From an uncultured Pelagibacteraceae bacterium (GTDB lineage Bacteria; Pseudomonadota; Alphaproteobacteria; Pelagibacterales; Pelagibacteraceae): DNA of 39,398 nt. A program made the position numbers and the translations under genes. A model generated the notes under the pieces. The model did not search any database and was not told the DNA's origin. It worked only from the letters and a program-made list of their open reading frames with translations. Shown piece by piece: positions 24,940-34,127 of the stretch (positions within the stretch are counted from its first letter, which is position 1; every line of letters begins with the position of its first letter). The stretch covers positions 1 to 39,398 of the forward strand of contig CACEBP010000009.1 of assembly GCA_902557785.1 (NCBI GenBank). The letters run 5' to 3'.

Positions 24940-26046
24940 TTAAAATACAAGGACAATTAGGGTTGTTATAGCTAATAAGGCGATTCCAGCATAAAATAGT
25001 TTATTTTTAGTAATATGAGATACTAATTTTTGTATATTCGCGTCTTTGTAACTTAATCCACTGCTCTCTAAGTTTGTGGACTTGCTGAATCCTTGGTCTC
25101 GTCCTATCTGAAGAAATTTTGATTTCCTGTGATCATAAATTTCTTCTTTGCTAAAATTTTCGAAACCTTTAAGATTTTTTATAATAGAGTGTTTAATCTC
25201 TGCTGCTATACTCTCAGGATCTCTATGTGCACCACCTATTGGCTCAGAAATTATCTCATCAATTACACCTAATTTTAATAAATCTTTTGCCGTTAATTTC
25301 ATTGCTTCGGCAGCTTGTAATGATTTACTTGGATCTCGCCACAAAATCGACGCGCATCCTTCAGGAGAAATTACTGAATAAATAGAGTTTTCCAACATTA
25401 TAACTTTATTTGATGAAGCCAAAGCAATCGCTCCGCCTGATCCACCTTCGCCAATTATTATTGAAATATTTGGAACAGTTAATGACATACAGCACTCTAT
25501 TGAATTTGCTATAGCAGAGGCTTGGCCTCTTTGCTCTGCTCCTAAACCGGGATAGGCGCCAGGTGTATCAATAAAGCTAATTACAGGTATTTTAAAACGA
25601 TCAGCCAATTTCATTAATCTTATACACTTCCTATAGCCCTCTGGTCTCATCATTCCAAAATTTCTTTCAATCCTACTATTTAGATCTTCTCCTTTTTCTT
25701 GACCTATTACTAAAACTGATTTGTCATCAATTAATCCAAAGCCAGCAATAACAGATTTATCGTCACCAAAGTATCGATCGCCAGATAAAAGTGTAAACTG
25801 AGAAAATATTTTTTTTATATAAAAATTTGCTTTTGGTCTGTCTTCATGTCTTGCAACTTGAGTTCTTTGCCAGCTATTTAGGTTTGCATACGTCTCTTTT
25901 AATTTTTCATTAATCTCATTTTGAGTATTTTTTATTTTTTGTGTATCAACTTCCGAAATACCCTCGGAACCAAAGGGGCTTTTTAAATTATCAACTTCTT
26001 GTTCAAGTGCTTTAATTTCCTTTTCAAATTCTAAATAATTTTTCAT
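24940..26046 (-). CDS. accA: Acetyl-CoA carboxylase carboxyltransferase alpha subunit with C-terminal membrane tail
   Basis: AccA, with AccD, moves the carboxyl group from biotin to acetyl-CoA to make malonyl-CoA. Seen are NFYIKKIFSQFTLLSGDRYFGDD, FGMMRPEGYRKCIRLMKLADRF, FIDTPGAYPGLGAEQRGQA, IIGEGGSGGAIALA and SPEGCASILWRDPSK, all canonical. The protein is 368 residues against about 319 in E. coli. Homology appears to end near RKSKFLQIG (about residue 315). A polar linker follows and then a hydrophobic stretch LFYAGIALLAITTLIVLVF (about 349-367) at the very C-terminus, predicted as a single membrane helix. It is divergent from glcB across 53 bases. Confidence 0.95.
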   Translation of the reverse strand: MKNYLEFEKEIKALEQEVDNLKSPFGSEGISEVDTQKIKNTQNEINEKLKETYANLNSWQRTQVARHEDRPKANFYIKKIFSQFTLLSGDRYFGDDKSVIAGFGLIDDKSVLVIGQEKGEDLNSRIERNFGMMRPEGYRKCIRLMKLADRFKIPVISFIDTPGAYPGLGAEQRGQASAIANSIECCMSLTVPNISIIIGEGGSGGAIALASSNKVIMLENSIYSVISPEGCASILWRDPSKSLQAAEAMKLTAKDLLKLGVIDEIISEPIGGAHRDPESIAAEIKHSIIKNLKGFENFSKEEIYDHRKSKFLQIGRDQGFSKSTNLESSGLSYKDANIQKLVSHITKNKLFYAGIALLAITTLIVLVF

Positions 26047-26072
26047 ATGAGTTGTTACTACTATTAATATAT

Positions 26073-26083
26073 TATAATATAAT
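26073..26083 (+). promoter_or_regulatory. Candidate -10 region of glcB
   Basis: Two overlapping TATAAT hexamers (26073-26078 and 26078-26083) lie in the 53-base accA-glcB interval, 17-27 bases before the glcB start. The best -35 (TTGTTA, 26052-26057) is 15 or 20 bases away. The AAAGG at 26086-26090 can serve as ribosome-binding site. There is no space for a long leader. Confidence 0.4.
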
Positions 26084-26099
26084 GTAAAGGACTGAGACT

Positions 26100-28244
26100 A
26101 TGAGCATTACTGAGAAAAATGGGCTAAAAATTAATACAAAATTATTTGATTTTGTTAACAATGAAATAATCCCAGGTACAAACATTAAAAAAGAGGAATT
26201 TTGGAGCAATTTTGGAAATGTTGTCCATGAACTTGCACCAATAAATAAAAATTTAATTCAAAAGAGAGAAGATATCCAAAAAAAAATTGATGAGTGGCAT
26301 AAAAAAAATAAAGGTAAAGAATTAAATAAAAACGAGTATTTAGAATTTTTAAAATCTATTTCTTATATTGTTGAAGAAAAAGACGACTTTAATATTGAAA
26401 CAACAAACGTAGATGATGAAATTGCTCTAATAGCCGGGCCTCAACTTGTGGTACCAGTTGATAATGCAAGATATGCTTTAAATGCTGCTAATGCACGATG
26501 GGGAAGTTTATATGATTCATTATACGGGACGGATGTAATCCCAGGAGATAAAGGTAAAAGTTTTAACGAAGAGAGAGCTCAAAAAGTTATAGACTATGTA
26601 AGAAAATTCCTAGACGAAAGTTTCCCATTAGACAATGGAAATTGGAATAAAATCTCTGAAATAAAAGTAAAAGATAACGACATAGTTTTTCTTGAGGGCA
26701 AAGAAGAAATTTATTTAAAAAACAAAGATCAGTTTATTGGATATAATGGCAAAAAAGAAAAACTGACTTCAGTTTTATTAAAAAATAATAATCTACATAT
26801 CGATATTATAATTGATCCAAATCATTATATTGGAAAACTAGATAAAGCTTCGATCTCCAATTTCATTGTTGAGTCTGCTCTTTCAACCATCATTGATAAT
26901 GAAGATTCGGTTGCTGCAGTGGATGCTGAGGATAAAATAAAATGTTACCGTAATTGGCTTGGCTTAATGAAAGGTGATTTAACAGCTAACATGGAAAAAA
27001 ATGGAAAAAAATTTGTTAGAAAATTAAATCCAGACAGAACTTATATATCTAAAGATGGAAAAAAAATTATTCTTCATGGAAGAGCATTGTTATTGAATAG
27101 AAATGTAGGGCACTTAATGACTAACCCTGCAATTATACTTAAAGACGGTACGGAAATCCCAGAAGGTATAATGGATGTGTTTATGGCTACGTTATGTGCT
27201 CTTCATGATTTTAAAAATAAAAATAACTCAAGAACTGGATCAGTTTACATTGTAAAACCAAAAATGCACGGGCCAGAGGAGGTTGCCTTTACTAATACAT
27301 TGTTTGGAAAAGTCGAAGAAGCTTTAGGAATTAAGAAATACTCAATTAAAGTTGGAATAATGGATGAAGAAAGAAGAACTACCGTTAATTTAAAAGAGTG
27401 TATTAGGCAAGTTAAAAACAGAATAGTTTTTATTAATACGGGTTTCTTAGATAGAACTGGGGATGAAATGCATACTTCTTTCGAAGCTGGCCCAATGATC
27501 TTTAAAGGGGATATGAAAAAATCTACATGGTTAAACACTTATGAAAACTGGAATGTCGATGTTGGTTTAAGTTGCGGTTTTTCAGGTAAAGCTCAAATTG
27601 GAAAAGGTATGTGGGCTATGCCAGATCAGATGGCGAATATGATGGACCAAAAAATAGGTCATCCAAAATCTGGAGCTAATTGTGCATGGGTTCCTTCTCC
27701 TACTGCAGCTACTTTACATTCAATGCATTATCACAAAATAAATGTATTTGATGAACAAAATAAAATTAGATCAAGATCTAAAGCTAAGCTCAATGATATT
27801 TTAGAAATACCTACAGCAGATAGACCTAATTGGGCTATAGATGATATCAACCGTGAATTAGAAAATAACGCTCAAGGAATTTTAGGATATGTAGTTAGAT
27901 GGATCAATCAAGGTGTTGGTTGCTCAAAAGTTCCGGATATAAATAACGTTGGTCTTATGGAGGACAGAGCAACTCTTAGAATTTCATCTCAACATATTGC
28001 AAATTGGTTGCATCACGGTATTTGTAAAGAAGATCAAGTCATGGGGGTAATGAAGAAGATGGCTAAAATTGTTGATGAGCAGAATAAGAATGATCCTGCT
28101 TATCAAAAAATGTCTGATAACTTTGAAAAATCCGTGGCTTTTTCAGCTGCTTGTGATCTTGTATTTAAAGGTCGAGTTCAACCGTCTGGCTATACAGAGC
28201 CTTTGCTACATCAAAAAAGATTAGAAAAGAAAGCAAGCAATTAA
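26100..28244 (+). CDS. glcB: Malate synthase G
   Basis: GlcB condenses glyoxylate with acetyl-CoA to form malate, allowing use of glycolate/glyoxylate and C2 carbon. At 714 residues it is the long monomeric G isoform. Landmarks are [20 protein letters not shown] near residue 130, [28 protein letters not shown] (with the catalytic region Lys/Glu), [17 protein letters not shown] (the conserved Arg for glyoxylate) and [19 protein letters not shown]. In cultured SAR11 a glycine riboswitch is reported ahead of this gene; only 53 bases separate it from divergent accA here and no such fold is seen. The 3' end overlaps recR by 4 bases. Confidence 0.96.
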   Translation: MSITEKNGLKINTKLFDFVNNEIIPGTNIKKEEFWSNFGNVVHELAPINKNLIQKREDIQKKIDEWHKKNKGKELNKNEYLEFLKSISYIVEEKDDFNIETTNVDDEIALIAGPQLVVPVDNARYALNAANARWGSLYDSLYGTDVIPGDKGKSFNEERAQKVIDYVRKFLDESFPLDNGNWNKISEIKVKDNDIVFLEGKEEIYLKNKDQFIGYNGKKEKLTSVLLKNNNLHIDIIIDPNHYIGKLDKASISNFIVESALSTIIDNEDSVAAVDAEDKIKCYRNWLGLMKGDLTANMEKNGKKFVRKLNPDRTYISKDGKKIILHGRALLLNRNVGHLMTNPAIILKDGTEIPEGIMDVFMATLCALHDFKNKNNSRTGSVYIVKPKMHGPEEVAFTNTLFGKVEEALGIKKYSIKVGIMDEERRTTVNLKECIRQVKNRIVFINTGFLDRTGDEMHTSFEAGPMIFKGDMKKSTWLNTYENWNVDVGLSCGFSGKAQIGKGMWAMPDQMANMMDQKIGHPKSGANCAWVPSPTAATLHSMHYHKINVFDEQNKIRSRSKAKLNDILEIPTADRPNWAIDDINRELENNAQGILGYVVRWINQGVGCSKVPDINNVGLMEDRATLRISSQHIANWLHHGICKEDQVMGVMKKMAKIVDEQNKNDPAYQKMSDNFEKSVAFSAACDLVFKGRVQPSGYTEPLLHQKRLEKKASN

Positions 28245-28846
28245 CTTTCTGTAACTGGAACCCTATTTTTGAAGGCTGAAAATAAAGTACCATCATCTAG
28301 CTGTTCAATTTCTCCACCCACAGGTAGACCTTGTGCTAATTTAGTGATCTTTAGATTGTCATTTTTTATTGTATCTTCAATGTAATGGGCTGTAGTTTGC
28401 CCCTCAACGGTAGCACTGGTAGCAATGATAACTTCTTTTAAGTTATTTTTTTTAATTCTCTTAACAAGAGACTCGATTAAAAGATTTTTTTGTTCATAGT
28501 TTTCGTTGGAGTTTAATGTTCCTCCTAAAATATGATAATGGCCCTTATAAATATTTGCAGAGTCAATGACCCACATATCAGCTAAATTTTCTACGACACA
28601 TATCTTGTCATAAGAATTATCGGATGAACAAATACACACTTTGTCGATTACTTTTAAATTTCCACAGTCTACGCACCTAACTACTTTTTTATAAACCTCA
28701 GCTAAAGATTTAGCCAAAGGTTTAACCATATTGTCTTTATTATTAATCAGCTTTAGTATTATTCTTTTTGCTGACTTTGGTCCTAAACCTGGCAATTTAG
28801 AAAATTGCTGGATCAGCTCGTTTATTTCTGGAATTTCATTATCCAT
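28241..28846 (-). CDS. recR: Recombination mediator RecR
   Basis: RecR works with RecO/RecF to load RecA on gapped DNA. The 201-residue protein has a helix-hairpin-helix N-terminus ([19 protein letters not shown]), a four-cysteine zinc finger ([18 protein letters not shown]), a Toprim domain ([14 protein letters not shown]...) and the C-terminal YEQKNLL...[17 protein letters not shown] and [19 protein letters not shown]. It is complete and of normal size. Its start overlaps the ybaB stop by one base, giving the common dnaX-ybaB-recR order. Confidence 0.96.
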   Translation of the reverse strand: MDNEIPEINELIQQFSKLPGLGPKSAKRIILKLINNKDNMVKPLAKSLAEVYKKVVRCVDCGNLKVIDKVCICSSDNSYDKICVVENLADMWVIDSANIYKGHYHILGGTLNSNENYEQKNLLIESLVKRIKKNNLKEVIIATSATVEGQTTAHYIEDTIKNDNLKITKLAQGLPVGGEIEQLDDGTLFSAFKNRVPVTES

Positions 28847-29166
28847 TAGAAAGGAAGTTTAAAGTCTAAAGGCAGATTAAGTCCACCCGTCACTTTAGAT
28901 AGTTCTTCAGCAGATTTTTTTTTTAAATTCTCTTTTGCATTATTGTAAGCTGCAATAATTAAGTCATTTATTATTTCCTGACTCTCTTTTTTTGCAGCAT
29001 CACTAATGGTAATGGATTTTAATTCATAGTCTCCTGACAATATAACTTTTACAAGATTTCCACCAGCCTCTCCTTCAACTTCAATTTTTTTAATTTGATC
29101 TTGGGCTTCCTTCATTTTCTCTTGCATGGCTTTTGCTTTTGAAAGCATATCAGAAAAATTTGTCAT
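28846..29166 (-). CDS. YbaB/EbfC family nucleoid-associated protein
   Basis: A 106-residue DNA-binding dimer of the YbaB family. It has FSDMLSKAKAMQEKMKEAQDQI (N-terminal coiled helix), the central VEGEAGGNLVKVILSGDYELKSI beta region, and a C-terminal helix ENLKKKSAEELSKVTGGLNLP with the conserved TGGL. Length is typical. It begins at the base adjacent to the dnaX stop and is coupled to recR, the widely conserved dnaX-ybaB-recR operon. Confidence 0.95.
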   Translation of the reverse strand: MTNFSDMLSKAKAMQEKMKEAQDQIKKIEVEGEAGGNLVKVILSGDYELKSITISDAAKKESQEIINDLIIAAYNNAKENLKKKSAEELSKVTGGLNLPLDFKLPF

Positions 29167-30837
29167 TTATTCCTCTTCTGTTAGATCAATCAATTTTGCA
29201 TCTGGAAAAGCTTTTTGTATATCTTGAGCAACCTTACTTTTCTTAAATTCTTCGATTATATTATCTTTGTCCTCTAAATTTTTTTCATAGATACTTTTCG
29301 CATTACTATTTTTACTTAAGGAAATAATCCATCTCTCACCTGTCCAAGATAATAATTTTTCAGTAAGATTTTTTATAAAGTTTTTATTGAGTTTTTCATT
29401 AAAACTAATATCAATTTTTCCTCTATTAAAACTTACTAATTTTACATTGCGTTCAAGATCGTATTTAAGCTCAATTTCTTTTTCTTTGTTAGCTAAATTA
29501 ATTAAATCTTGAAAACTTGTTATTTCAATTTTTGTATTTTGATTATCTTTAGATAAATTTTTTATTGGGTTCGTTTTTATCTGATTAATATTTTTTAACT
29601 GATTTTTAATTCGATTAGGAATACTATCAATTGGTTGATCTTCGATTTTTTTTCCTATTACAGTATCATTCGAGATTTGACCACTCTCATTTTCTAAATT
29701 TGAAACCTGTTTTTTTGTATCTATATTTTTTAAATGTACTAACTGCATAATATACATTTCTAAAGTTAGATTTTCATTTCCAACTATTCTCAAGTCATCG
29801 ATAGTCTTTATAGTAAGCTGCCAAAATAAACCTATATCTTGCATGTCAATATTTTTTGAATACTGATCAATCATTTGAACCTCTAATTCTGAAACTGACA
29901 TATCTTTTTCAATCGGCCCTAAACTTATTCTTCTGCTGAATAGGTAAAGAACTTCAAGAATATCATTTAAAAAATTCTTTGCATCCAAGCCATCATTAAT
30001 TAATTCGTTTAATATATTAGATGCATTCTTTTCATTGCCGCTTAAAACTTCTTTAAAGAGTGTAATAACTTTGCTTTTATCTGCTAATCCTAACATTTTC
30101 CTAACATCAGGTTCTTCTATTTGTTTATTTTCATTAATGCTTTGAGAAATTAAAGCTCTATCTAGTAATGATATAGAGTCTCGAACAGATCCTTCTGAAG
30201 TTCTTGCAATAAGTTTAATTGCTTCTTCAGATATTTTACCTTTTTCTTTATCTGCTATTTTCTTAAGATGCTGACAAAGTTGTTCTACACTAACTCTTTT
30301 AAGGTCAAATCTTTGACATCTTGATAAAATGGTTACAGGTATTTTTCTAATCTCTGTGGTTGCTAATATGAATTTTAAACTTGGTGGTGGCTCTTCTAAG
30401 GTTTTAAGCAAACCATTAAATGCTTGTTTTGAAAGCATGTGTACTTCATCAATTATAAATATTTTAAACTTCGCACTAGTTGGGCTGTACTTTGAATTTT
30501 CAATTAACTCTCTTACGTCATCTATTCCAGTTTTAGATGCAGCGTCCATCTCCAAAATATCAATATGATTTGAATTTATAATTTCTTGGCAAGTAGTACA
30601 AAATTTTTCAGCTGAACAATTTTTTTTAGGGTCCTTATTTTTTTCACAGTTTAAAGCTTTTGCAATTAAACGAGCTGTTGTAGTTTTACCGACACCTCGG
30701 ATTCCAGTTAATAAATATGCATTTGGAGTTTTTCCAAGTTTGATTGCATTGGTAATGGTTTGAGCCATAACCTCTTGGCCAATCAAATCTTTAAACTCTT
30801 GAGGCCTATATTTAAGCGCTAAAATTTTATTTGTCAT
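29167..30837 (-). CDS. dnaX: DNA polymerase III subunit tau/gamma
   Basis: The clamp-loader ATPase. The start at 30837 gives MTNKILALKYRPQEFKDLIGQ; a longer in-frame reading would extend into the SRP RNA gene. Visible parts are Walker A TGIRGVGKTTTARL (about 44-57), a Cys-rich zinc module (four Cys about 64-83), Walker B IFIIDEVHML, the SRC arginine finger in TILSRCQRF, and domain III to about residue 375. A Lys/Asn-rich linker and a C-terminal tau-like region of about 100 residues follow. At 556 residues it is shorter than E. coli tau. An A7 tract at 29710-29716 could allow frameshifting (see findings). The ATG lies 7 bases after the SRP RNA stem with no clear ribosome-binding site. Confidence 0.95.
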   Translation of the reverse strand: MTNKILALKYRPQEFKDLIGQEVMAQTITNAIKLGKTPNAYLLTGIRGVGKTTTARLIAKALNCEKNKDPKKNCSAEKFCTTCQEIINSNHIDILEMDAASKTGIDDVRELIENSKYSPTSAKFKIFIIDEVHMLSKQAFNGLLKTLEEPPPSLKFILATTEIRKIPVTILSRCQRFDLKRVSVEQLCQHLKKIADKEKGKISEEAIKLIARTSEGSVRDSISLLDRALISQSINENKQIEEPDVRKMLGLADKSKVITLFKEVLSGNEKNASNILNELINDGLDAKNFLNDILEVLYLFSRRISLGPIEKDMSVSELEVQMIDQYSKNIDMQDIGLFWQLTIKTIDDLRIVGNENLTLEMYIMQLVHLKNIDTKKQVSNLENESGQISNDTVIGKKIEDQPIDSIPNRIKNQLKNINQIKTNPIKNLSKDNQNTKIEITSFQDLINLANKEKEIELKYDLERNVKLVSFNRGKIDISFNEKLNKNFIKNLTEKLLSWTGERWIISLSKNSNAKSIYEKNLEDKDNIIEEFKKSKVAQDIQKAFPDAKLIDLTEEE

Positions 30838-30841
30838 TTTT

Positions 30842-30938
30842 AAAGAGGCAGGCAACAACCTGAAAAATTTTCACTACGGCTGCTTCTTTTCAGACCTGAC
30901 CGGGTTTATGAAACATCCACCTGATGCCAACCTCAACA
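30842..30938 (-). ncRNA. ffs: Signal recognition particle RNA (4.5S, small bacterial type)
   Basis: The minus strand contains the near-invariant SRP domain IV core GGTCAGGTCTGAAAAGAAGCAGCC with the GNRA-like tetraloop region (E. coli has GGTCAGGTCCGGAAGGAAGCAGCC). The flanks pair to close a single long hairpin: GAGG/CCTC and GGCA/TGCC outside, CAGG/CCTG further in. About 97 bases, as for 4.5S RNA, binding Ffh for co-translational targeting. It is directly upstream of dnaX, a placement seen in other alphaproteobacteria. Ends are accurate to a few bases only. Confidence 0.95.
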
Positions 30939-30940
30939 TG

Positions 30941-30970
30941 AGTATATCAAGATCAATTTAAATACTACAA
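30941..30970 (-). promoter_or_regulatory. Candidate SRP RNA (and dnaX) promoter
   Basis: On the minus strand TTGTAG (30970-30965), 18 bases, TATACT (30946-30941). The expected start, 6-8 bases on, coincides with the 5' end of the SRP hairpin. This would also be the promoter for dnaX-ybaB-recR, since no other promoter space exists before dnaX. Confidence 0.55.
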
Positions 30971-30992
30971 GACAAGATTTCAATTTTGTGGA

Positions 30993-31826
30993 CTATTTTT
31001 GCCTAAAAGTTGAAGATTCGTACACTCCAAGTATATCTAAGGTCTCAGTATGGAAACCTAATTCCTCTAAAGCCTTTTTTACTTTAGGTTGTTCTAAGTG
31101 ACCTTCAATATCTAAATAGAAATTAGCTTGCTCAAAAGTATTTTTAACTGAAAAACTTTCAAGCTTTGTTAAGTTTACTTGATTAGTAGCAAACCCACCT
31201 AAACATTTATAAAGAGCAGAGGGTTCACTTTTAACTCTAAAAATACAGCTAGTTAAAAATTTTTTCTTATCATCATAATCTGGTTGCTCAATATTTTTTC
31301 CCATAATTAAAAATCTCGTTACATTTCCTTTATCATCCTCAATATTTTTTTTGAGTATTTTTAAGTTATACATTTTTGCTGAAAGTTCTGATGCAATTGC
31401 TGCTATGGATTTATCTTTTCCTTCAGCTAAATCTTTAGCGGAACCAGCAGTATCTACAGAAATAATTGATTTAAAATTTCTTTCATTAATAATTTTTTGG
31501 CACTGACTAATAGCTTGTGCGTGACATCTAACATATTTAATATCTTCAATCGAAGCATCTTGTTTTCCAAGTAAGTTATGCTCAACTGGAAGAAAATATT
31601 CACCATGAATTTGTAATTTATATTTTGGTAATAAATAATGAATATCTGCTACTCTTCCTGCTAATGAATTTTCTATTGGAATAACTATTTTGATACTTGG
31701 ATCATTAAAAGCCAACTTGAAAGTGTCCTCAAAGGTTGCGCAGGTTTTTATATCTGCATTTTTATAAAGGTTTTCTACGGCTATATGCGAATAAGCTCCA
31801 AGCTCTCCTTGAATTCCTATTTTCAT
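30993..31826 (-). CDS. pheA: Prephenate dehydratase
   Basis: PheA converts prephenate to phenylpyruvate for phenylalanine synthesis. The 277-residue monofunctional enzyme (no chorismate mutase domain) begins MKIGIQGELGAYSHIA and has VIPIENSLAGRVADIHYLL, HAQAISQC, VDTAGSAKDLAEG and the catalytic TRF motif in GNVTRFLIMG. It ends in an ACT regulatory domain (SEPSALYKCLGGFATNQVNLTKLES). It begins 1 base after the kdsB stop and is expected to be feedback-regulated by phenylalanine through the ACT domain. Confidence 0.94.
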   Translation of the reverse strand: MKIGIQGELGAYSHIAVENLYKNADIKTCATFEDTFKLAFNDPSIKIVIPIENSLAGRVADIHYLLPKYKLQIHGEYFLPVEHNLLGKQDASIEDIKYVRCHAQAISQCQKIINERNFKSIISVDTAGSAKDLAEGKDKSIAAIASELSAKMYNLKILKKNIEDDKGNVTRFLIMGKNIEQPDYDDKKKFLTSCIFRVKSEPSALYKCLGGFATNQVNLTKLESFSVKNTFEQANFYLDIEGHLEQPKVKKALEELGFHTETLDILGVYESSTFRQK

Positions 31827-31827
31827 A

Positions 31828-32562
31828 TTAATTACTTTTCTCCATAATTTTTCTTACTTCCATTAAATCATTTTTTGTATCAACACTTAATGGCGATGAG
31901 TTGATATATCCAACATGAATTGACATTGAGTTTTCAAGAGCTCTTAGTTGTTCTAATTTTCTCTCCAATTCAAGCTTAGATCTTTTCAAGTTTACATACC
32001 TTACTAATGCTTTATTAGTAAAGGCATAAATACCTACATGATGATGATAATTTTCATATTTTTTTTTGTCTACTCTAAAGAAATCAATTGCTTCGCTGAA
32101 CTTGCCAGCAATTAATTGACCTTTGACAGCTACTTTAACGTTGTTCTCGTCTGCAAGTTCGTCATTAGAACTGAATGAACTAGCTAAAGTCCCAATATCA
32201 CAATTTCCTTTTTGCATATAATTAATTAAATCCGATATGGCCTGAGGTTCTATATTTGGCATGTCCCCTTGCAAATTAATAATTAGATTAGGTTCACTGT
32301 TTAAGTGACCTTTAAAAACTTCATAAACTCGATCTGTCCCAGTTTGGTGGTCAATTGATGTAAGAATTGCTTTTCCTTTATTTTGATTAACAACATCAAT
32401 AATTTTTTGATCAGGAGTTGCTACAAATACTTCTGAATTAGTTTTTTTTGCAGCTTCATAAACATGAAGAATCATTTCTTTGTTGTTAATAAGTTCCAAA
32501 GGCTTATTTGGTAATCTTGCTGCATCTAACCGTGAGGGTATTATTATTACAGTTTTATTCAT
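31828..32562 (-). CDS. kdsB: 3-deoxy-manno-octulosonate cytidylyltransferase (CMP-Kdo synthetase)
   Basis: KdsB activates Kdo with CTP for LPS core synthesis. The start at 32562 gives MNKTVIIIPSRLDAARLPNKPL, the canonical nucleotide-binding opening; the longer in-frame reading adds 25 unrelated residues and is rejected. Further motifs are TSIDHQTGTDRVYEV, LIINLQGDMPNIEP (with the metal-binding Asp), HHHVGIYAFTNKAL and LEQLRALENSMSIHV. 244 residues, normal. It supplies the donor for waaA (6798-8078). It is divergent from the cytochrome c gene across 93 bases. Confidence 0.95.
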   Translation of the reverse strand: MNKTVIIIPSRLDAARLPNKPLELINNKEMILHVYEAAKKTNSEVFVATPDQKIIDVVNQNKGKAILTSIDHQTGTDRVYEVFKGHLNSEPNLIINLQGDMPNIEPQAISDLINYMQKGNCDIGTLASSFSSNDELADENNVKVAVKGQLIAGKFSEAIDFFRVDKKKYENYHHHVGIYAFTNKALVRYVNLKRSKLELERKLEQLRALENSMSIHVGYINSSPLSVDTKNDLMEVRKIMEKSN

Positions 32563-32655
32563 AATTATGCGTCCCAAAGACGCAAAAAAAAAATTAAGTA
32601 AATTAAGTTTTTTTATTAAAGTCGTGCTATACGTCATCTAGGTTTTATCAAAATT

Positions 32656-33204
32656 ATGGACAGTTTTGAAATAAATAAAATTATAGCTGCGGTTCTTCTT
32701 ACTGCTCTAATTATTATTGGCATTGGAAAATTTACTGATATTTTATTCCATGTAGAAAAGCCTAAAGAGTCTGCCTACAAAATTGAAGGTTTAGAAGTTG
32801 CAGCAACTAATGCTTCTGCTGATAGTTCTGAAACTAAAGTTGTAGAAGCTGTAGATATAAAAGCCCTTTTGGCTATGGGTGATCTAGCACATGGAGAAAA
32901 GGTGTTTAAGAAATGTACTGCCTGTCACCAAATTGCAGTGGGTGGAAAAAATATGATTGGACCCAACTTATGGGGGGTAATTGGTAGAACTTCAGGATCA
33001 GTAAGTGATTACAAATATTCTAAAGCAATGATCGCTCACGCGAAAGAATGGTCTTTTGAAGAAATGAATAGTTACTTAATTAAACCTCAAGCTCATATTA
33101 AAGGTACAAAAATGGCGTTTGCTGGATTACGAAAAGAAAAAGATAGAGCGTCTGTAATTTTATATATGAACTCTAAAAGCAATAATCCAAAACCTTTGCC
33201 TTAA
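32656..33204 (+). CDS. Membrane-anchored cytochrome c (CycM/c552 type)
   Basis: A 182-residue monohaem c-type cytochrome. An uncleaved N-terminal helix (residues about 9-29) anchors it, a variable Ala/Ser/Glu-rich linker follows, then the haem domain with CTACH (Cys87-His91), IGPNLWGVIGR and the axial Met in GTKMAFAGL (Met153). It is of the class that passes electrons from the bc1 complex to cytochrome c oxidase. Divergence from kdsB with pheA next to it repeats the alphaproteobacterial cycM neighbourhood. Its last 4 bases overlap the convergent argF. Confidence 0.92.
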   Translation: MDSFEINKIIAAVLLTALIIIGIGKFTDILFHVEKPKESAYKIEGLEVAATNASADSSETKVVEAVDIKALLAMGDLAHGEKVFKKCTACHQIAVGGKNMIGPNLWGVIGRTSGSVSDYKYSKAMIAHAKEWSFEEMNSYLIKPQAHIKGTKMAFAGLRKEKDRASVILYMNSKSNNPKPLP

Positions 33205-34127
33205 TCTAAGCACCACTTTATAATACTTTTTTGTGCGTGCACTCTATTAAGTGCTTGTCTCCAGACCACAGACTGTTTGCCGTCAATCACTTCATCTGTT
33301 ACCTCTTCTCCTCTTCCTACAGGAAGACAGTGCATAAAAATTGCATCTGAATTAGCCTTACTCATTAATTTTTTATTTACTTGAAAAGGTTTTAAAATTT
33401 TCTTCTTTGCCTTTTTATTAACTTTATCATTCATTGAAACCCATTTATCAGTCATTACGCAATCTGAATTTTTTATGGCCTCTTCGGGTTTCGTTGTCAC
33501 GATAAGACTTGCCTTATTTTTCTTTGCCCAACTTAATATTTTTTTATTTGGAGAATACTTTTTAGGGCAAGCTATTTTTAAATTGAATTTAAATTTTCCT
33601 GCTGCCTCAATTAGAGAATTAGACATATTATTATTTCCATCTCCTAACCAAGTAATTGTTTTACCCTCAATAGCCCCATTGCTTTCTTCGTAAGTAAGAA
33701 TATCTGACATGATCTGGCAGGGATGTCCTAAATCTGACAAACCATTTATAATTGGAATATTTAAATGTTTTCCAAACTCTTCAAGATTTTTATGAGAAGA
33801 CGTTCTTAGCATTACTATATCAACGTACTCTGCTAAAACTTTTGCAGTATCTTTAAGCGTTTCATCACCTTTACCGTAATGTATTCCATCTGGATTTAAT
33901 ATAATCGATGTGCCGCCTAATTGTTTCACAGCAATATCAAAAGACATTCTAGTTCTTGTTGAAGGCTTTTCAAAAATCATCGCCATGGATTTTCCTTCAA
34001 AAGGTTTATCTTCATCTGGAGCAGATTTATTTAAATTTTGTCTTTTAAGCTTTCTAGCTTTAGCCTCGTCAATAATAGCTCTTAGATCATTGGATGTGTG
34101 ATCAGATATATTTATAAAATTTTTCAT
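33201..34127 (-). CDS. argF: Ornithine carbamoyltransferase
   Basis: ArgF makes citrulline from ornithine and carbamoyl phosphate. The 308-residue enzyme shows the carbamoyl-phosphate loop EKPSTRTRMSFD (Ser-Thr-Arg-Thr-Arg about 55-59), NGLSDLGHPCQIMSDILT (HPxQ), WLGDGNNNMSNSL, and the ornithine-site HCLPVGRGEEV followed by the C-terminal NRVHAQKSI. Its ATG overlaps the argD stop by 4 bases, so the two arginine steps are co-translated. Confidence 0.96.
   Translation of the reverse strand: MKNFINISDHTSNDLRAIIDEAKARKLKRQNLNKSAPDEDKPFEGKSMAMIFEKPSTRTRMSFDIAVKQLGGTSIILNPDGIHYGKGDETLKDTAKVLAEYVDIVMLRTSSHKNLEEFGKHLNIPIINGLSDLGHPCQIMSDILTYEESNGAIEGKTITWLGDGNNNMSNSLIEAAGKFKFNLKIACPKKYSPNKKILSWAKKNKASLIVTTKPEEAIKNSDCVMTDKWVSMNDKVNKKAKKKILKPFQVNKKLMSKANSDAIFMHCLPVGRGEEVTDEVIDGKQSVVWRQALNRVHAQKSIIKWCLD

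Noticed and set aside
26047-26099. Glycine riboswitch ahead of glcB
   Set aside because: Only 53 AT-rich bases, without the conserved glycine-aptamer cores.
30838-30858. Extended dnaX reading starting seven residues earlier
   Set aside because: It starts at a non-ATG codon inside the SRP RNA; the MTNKILALKYRP start fits the family.
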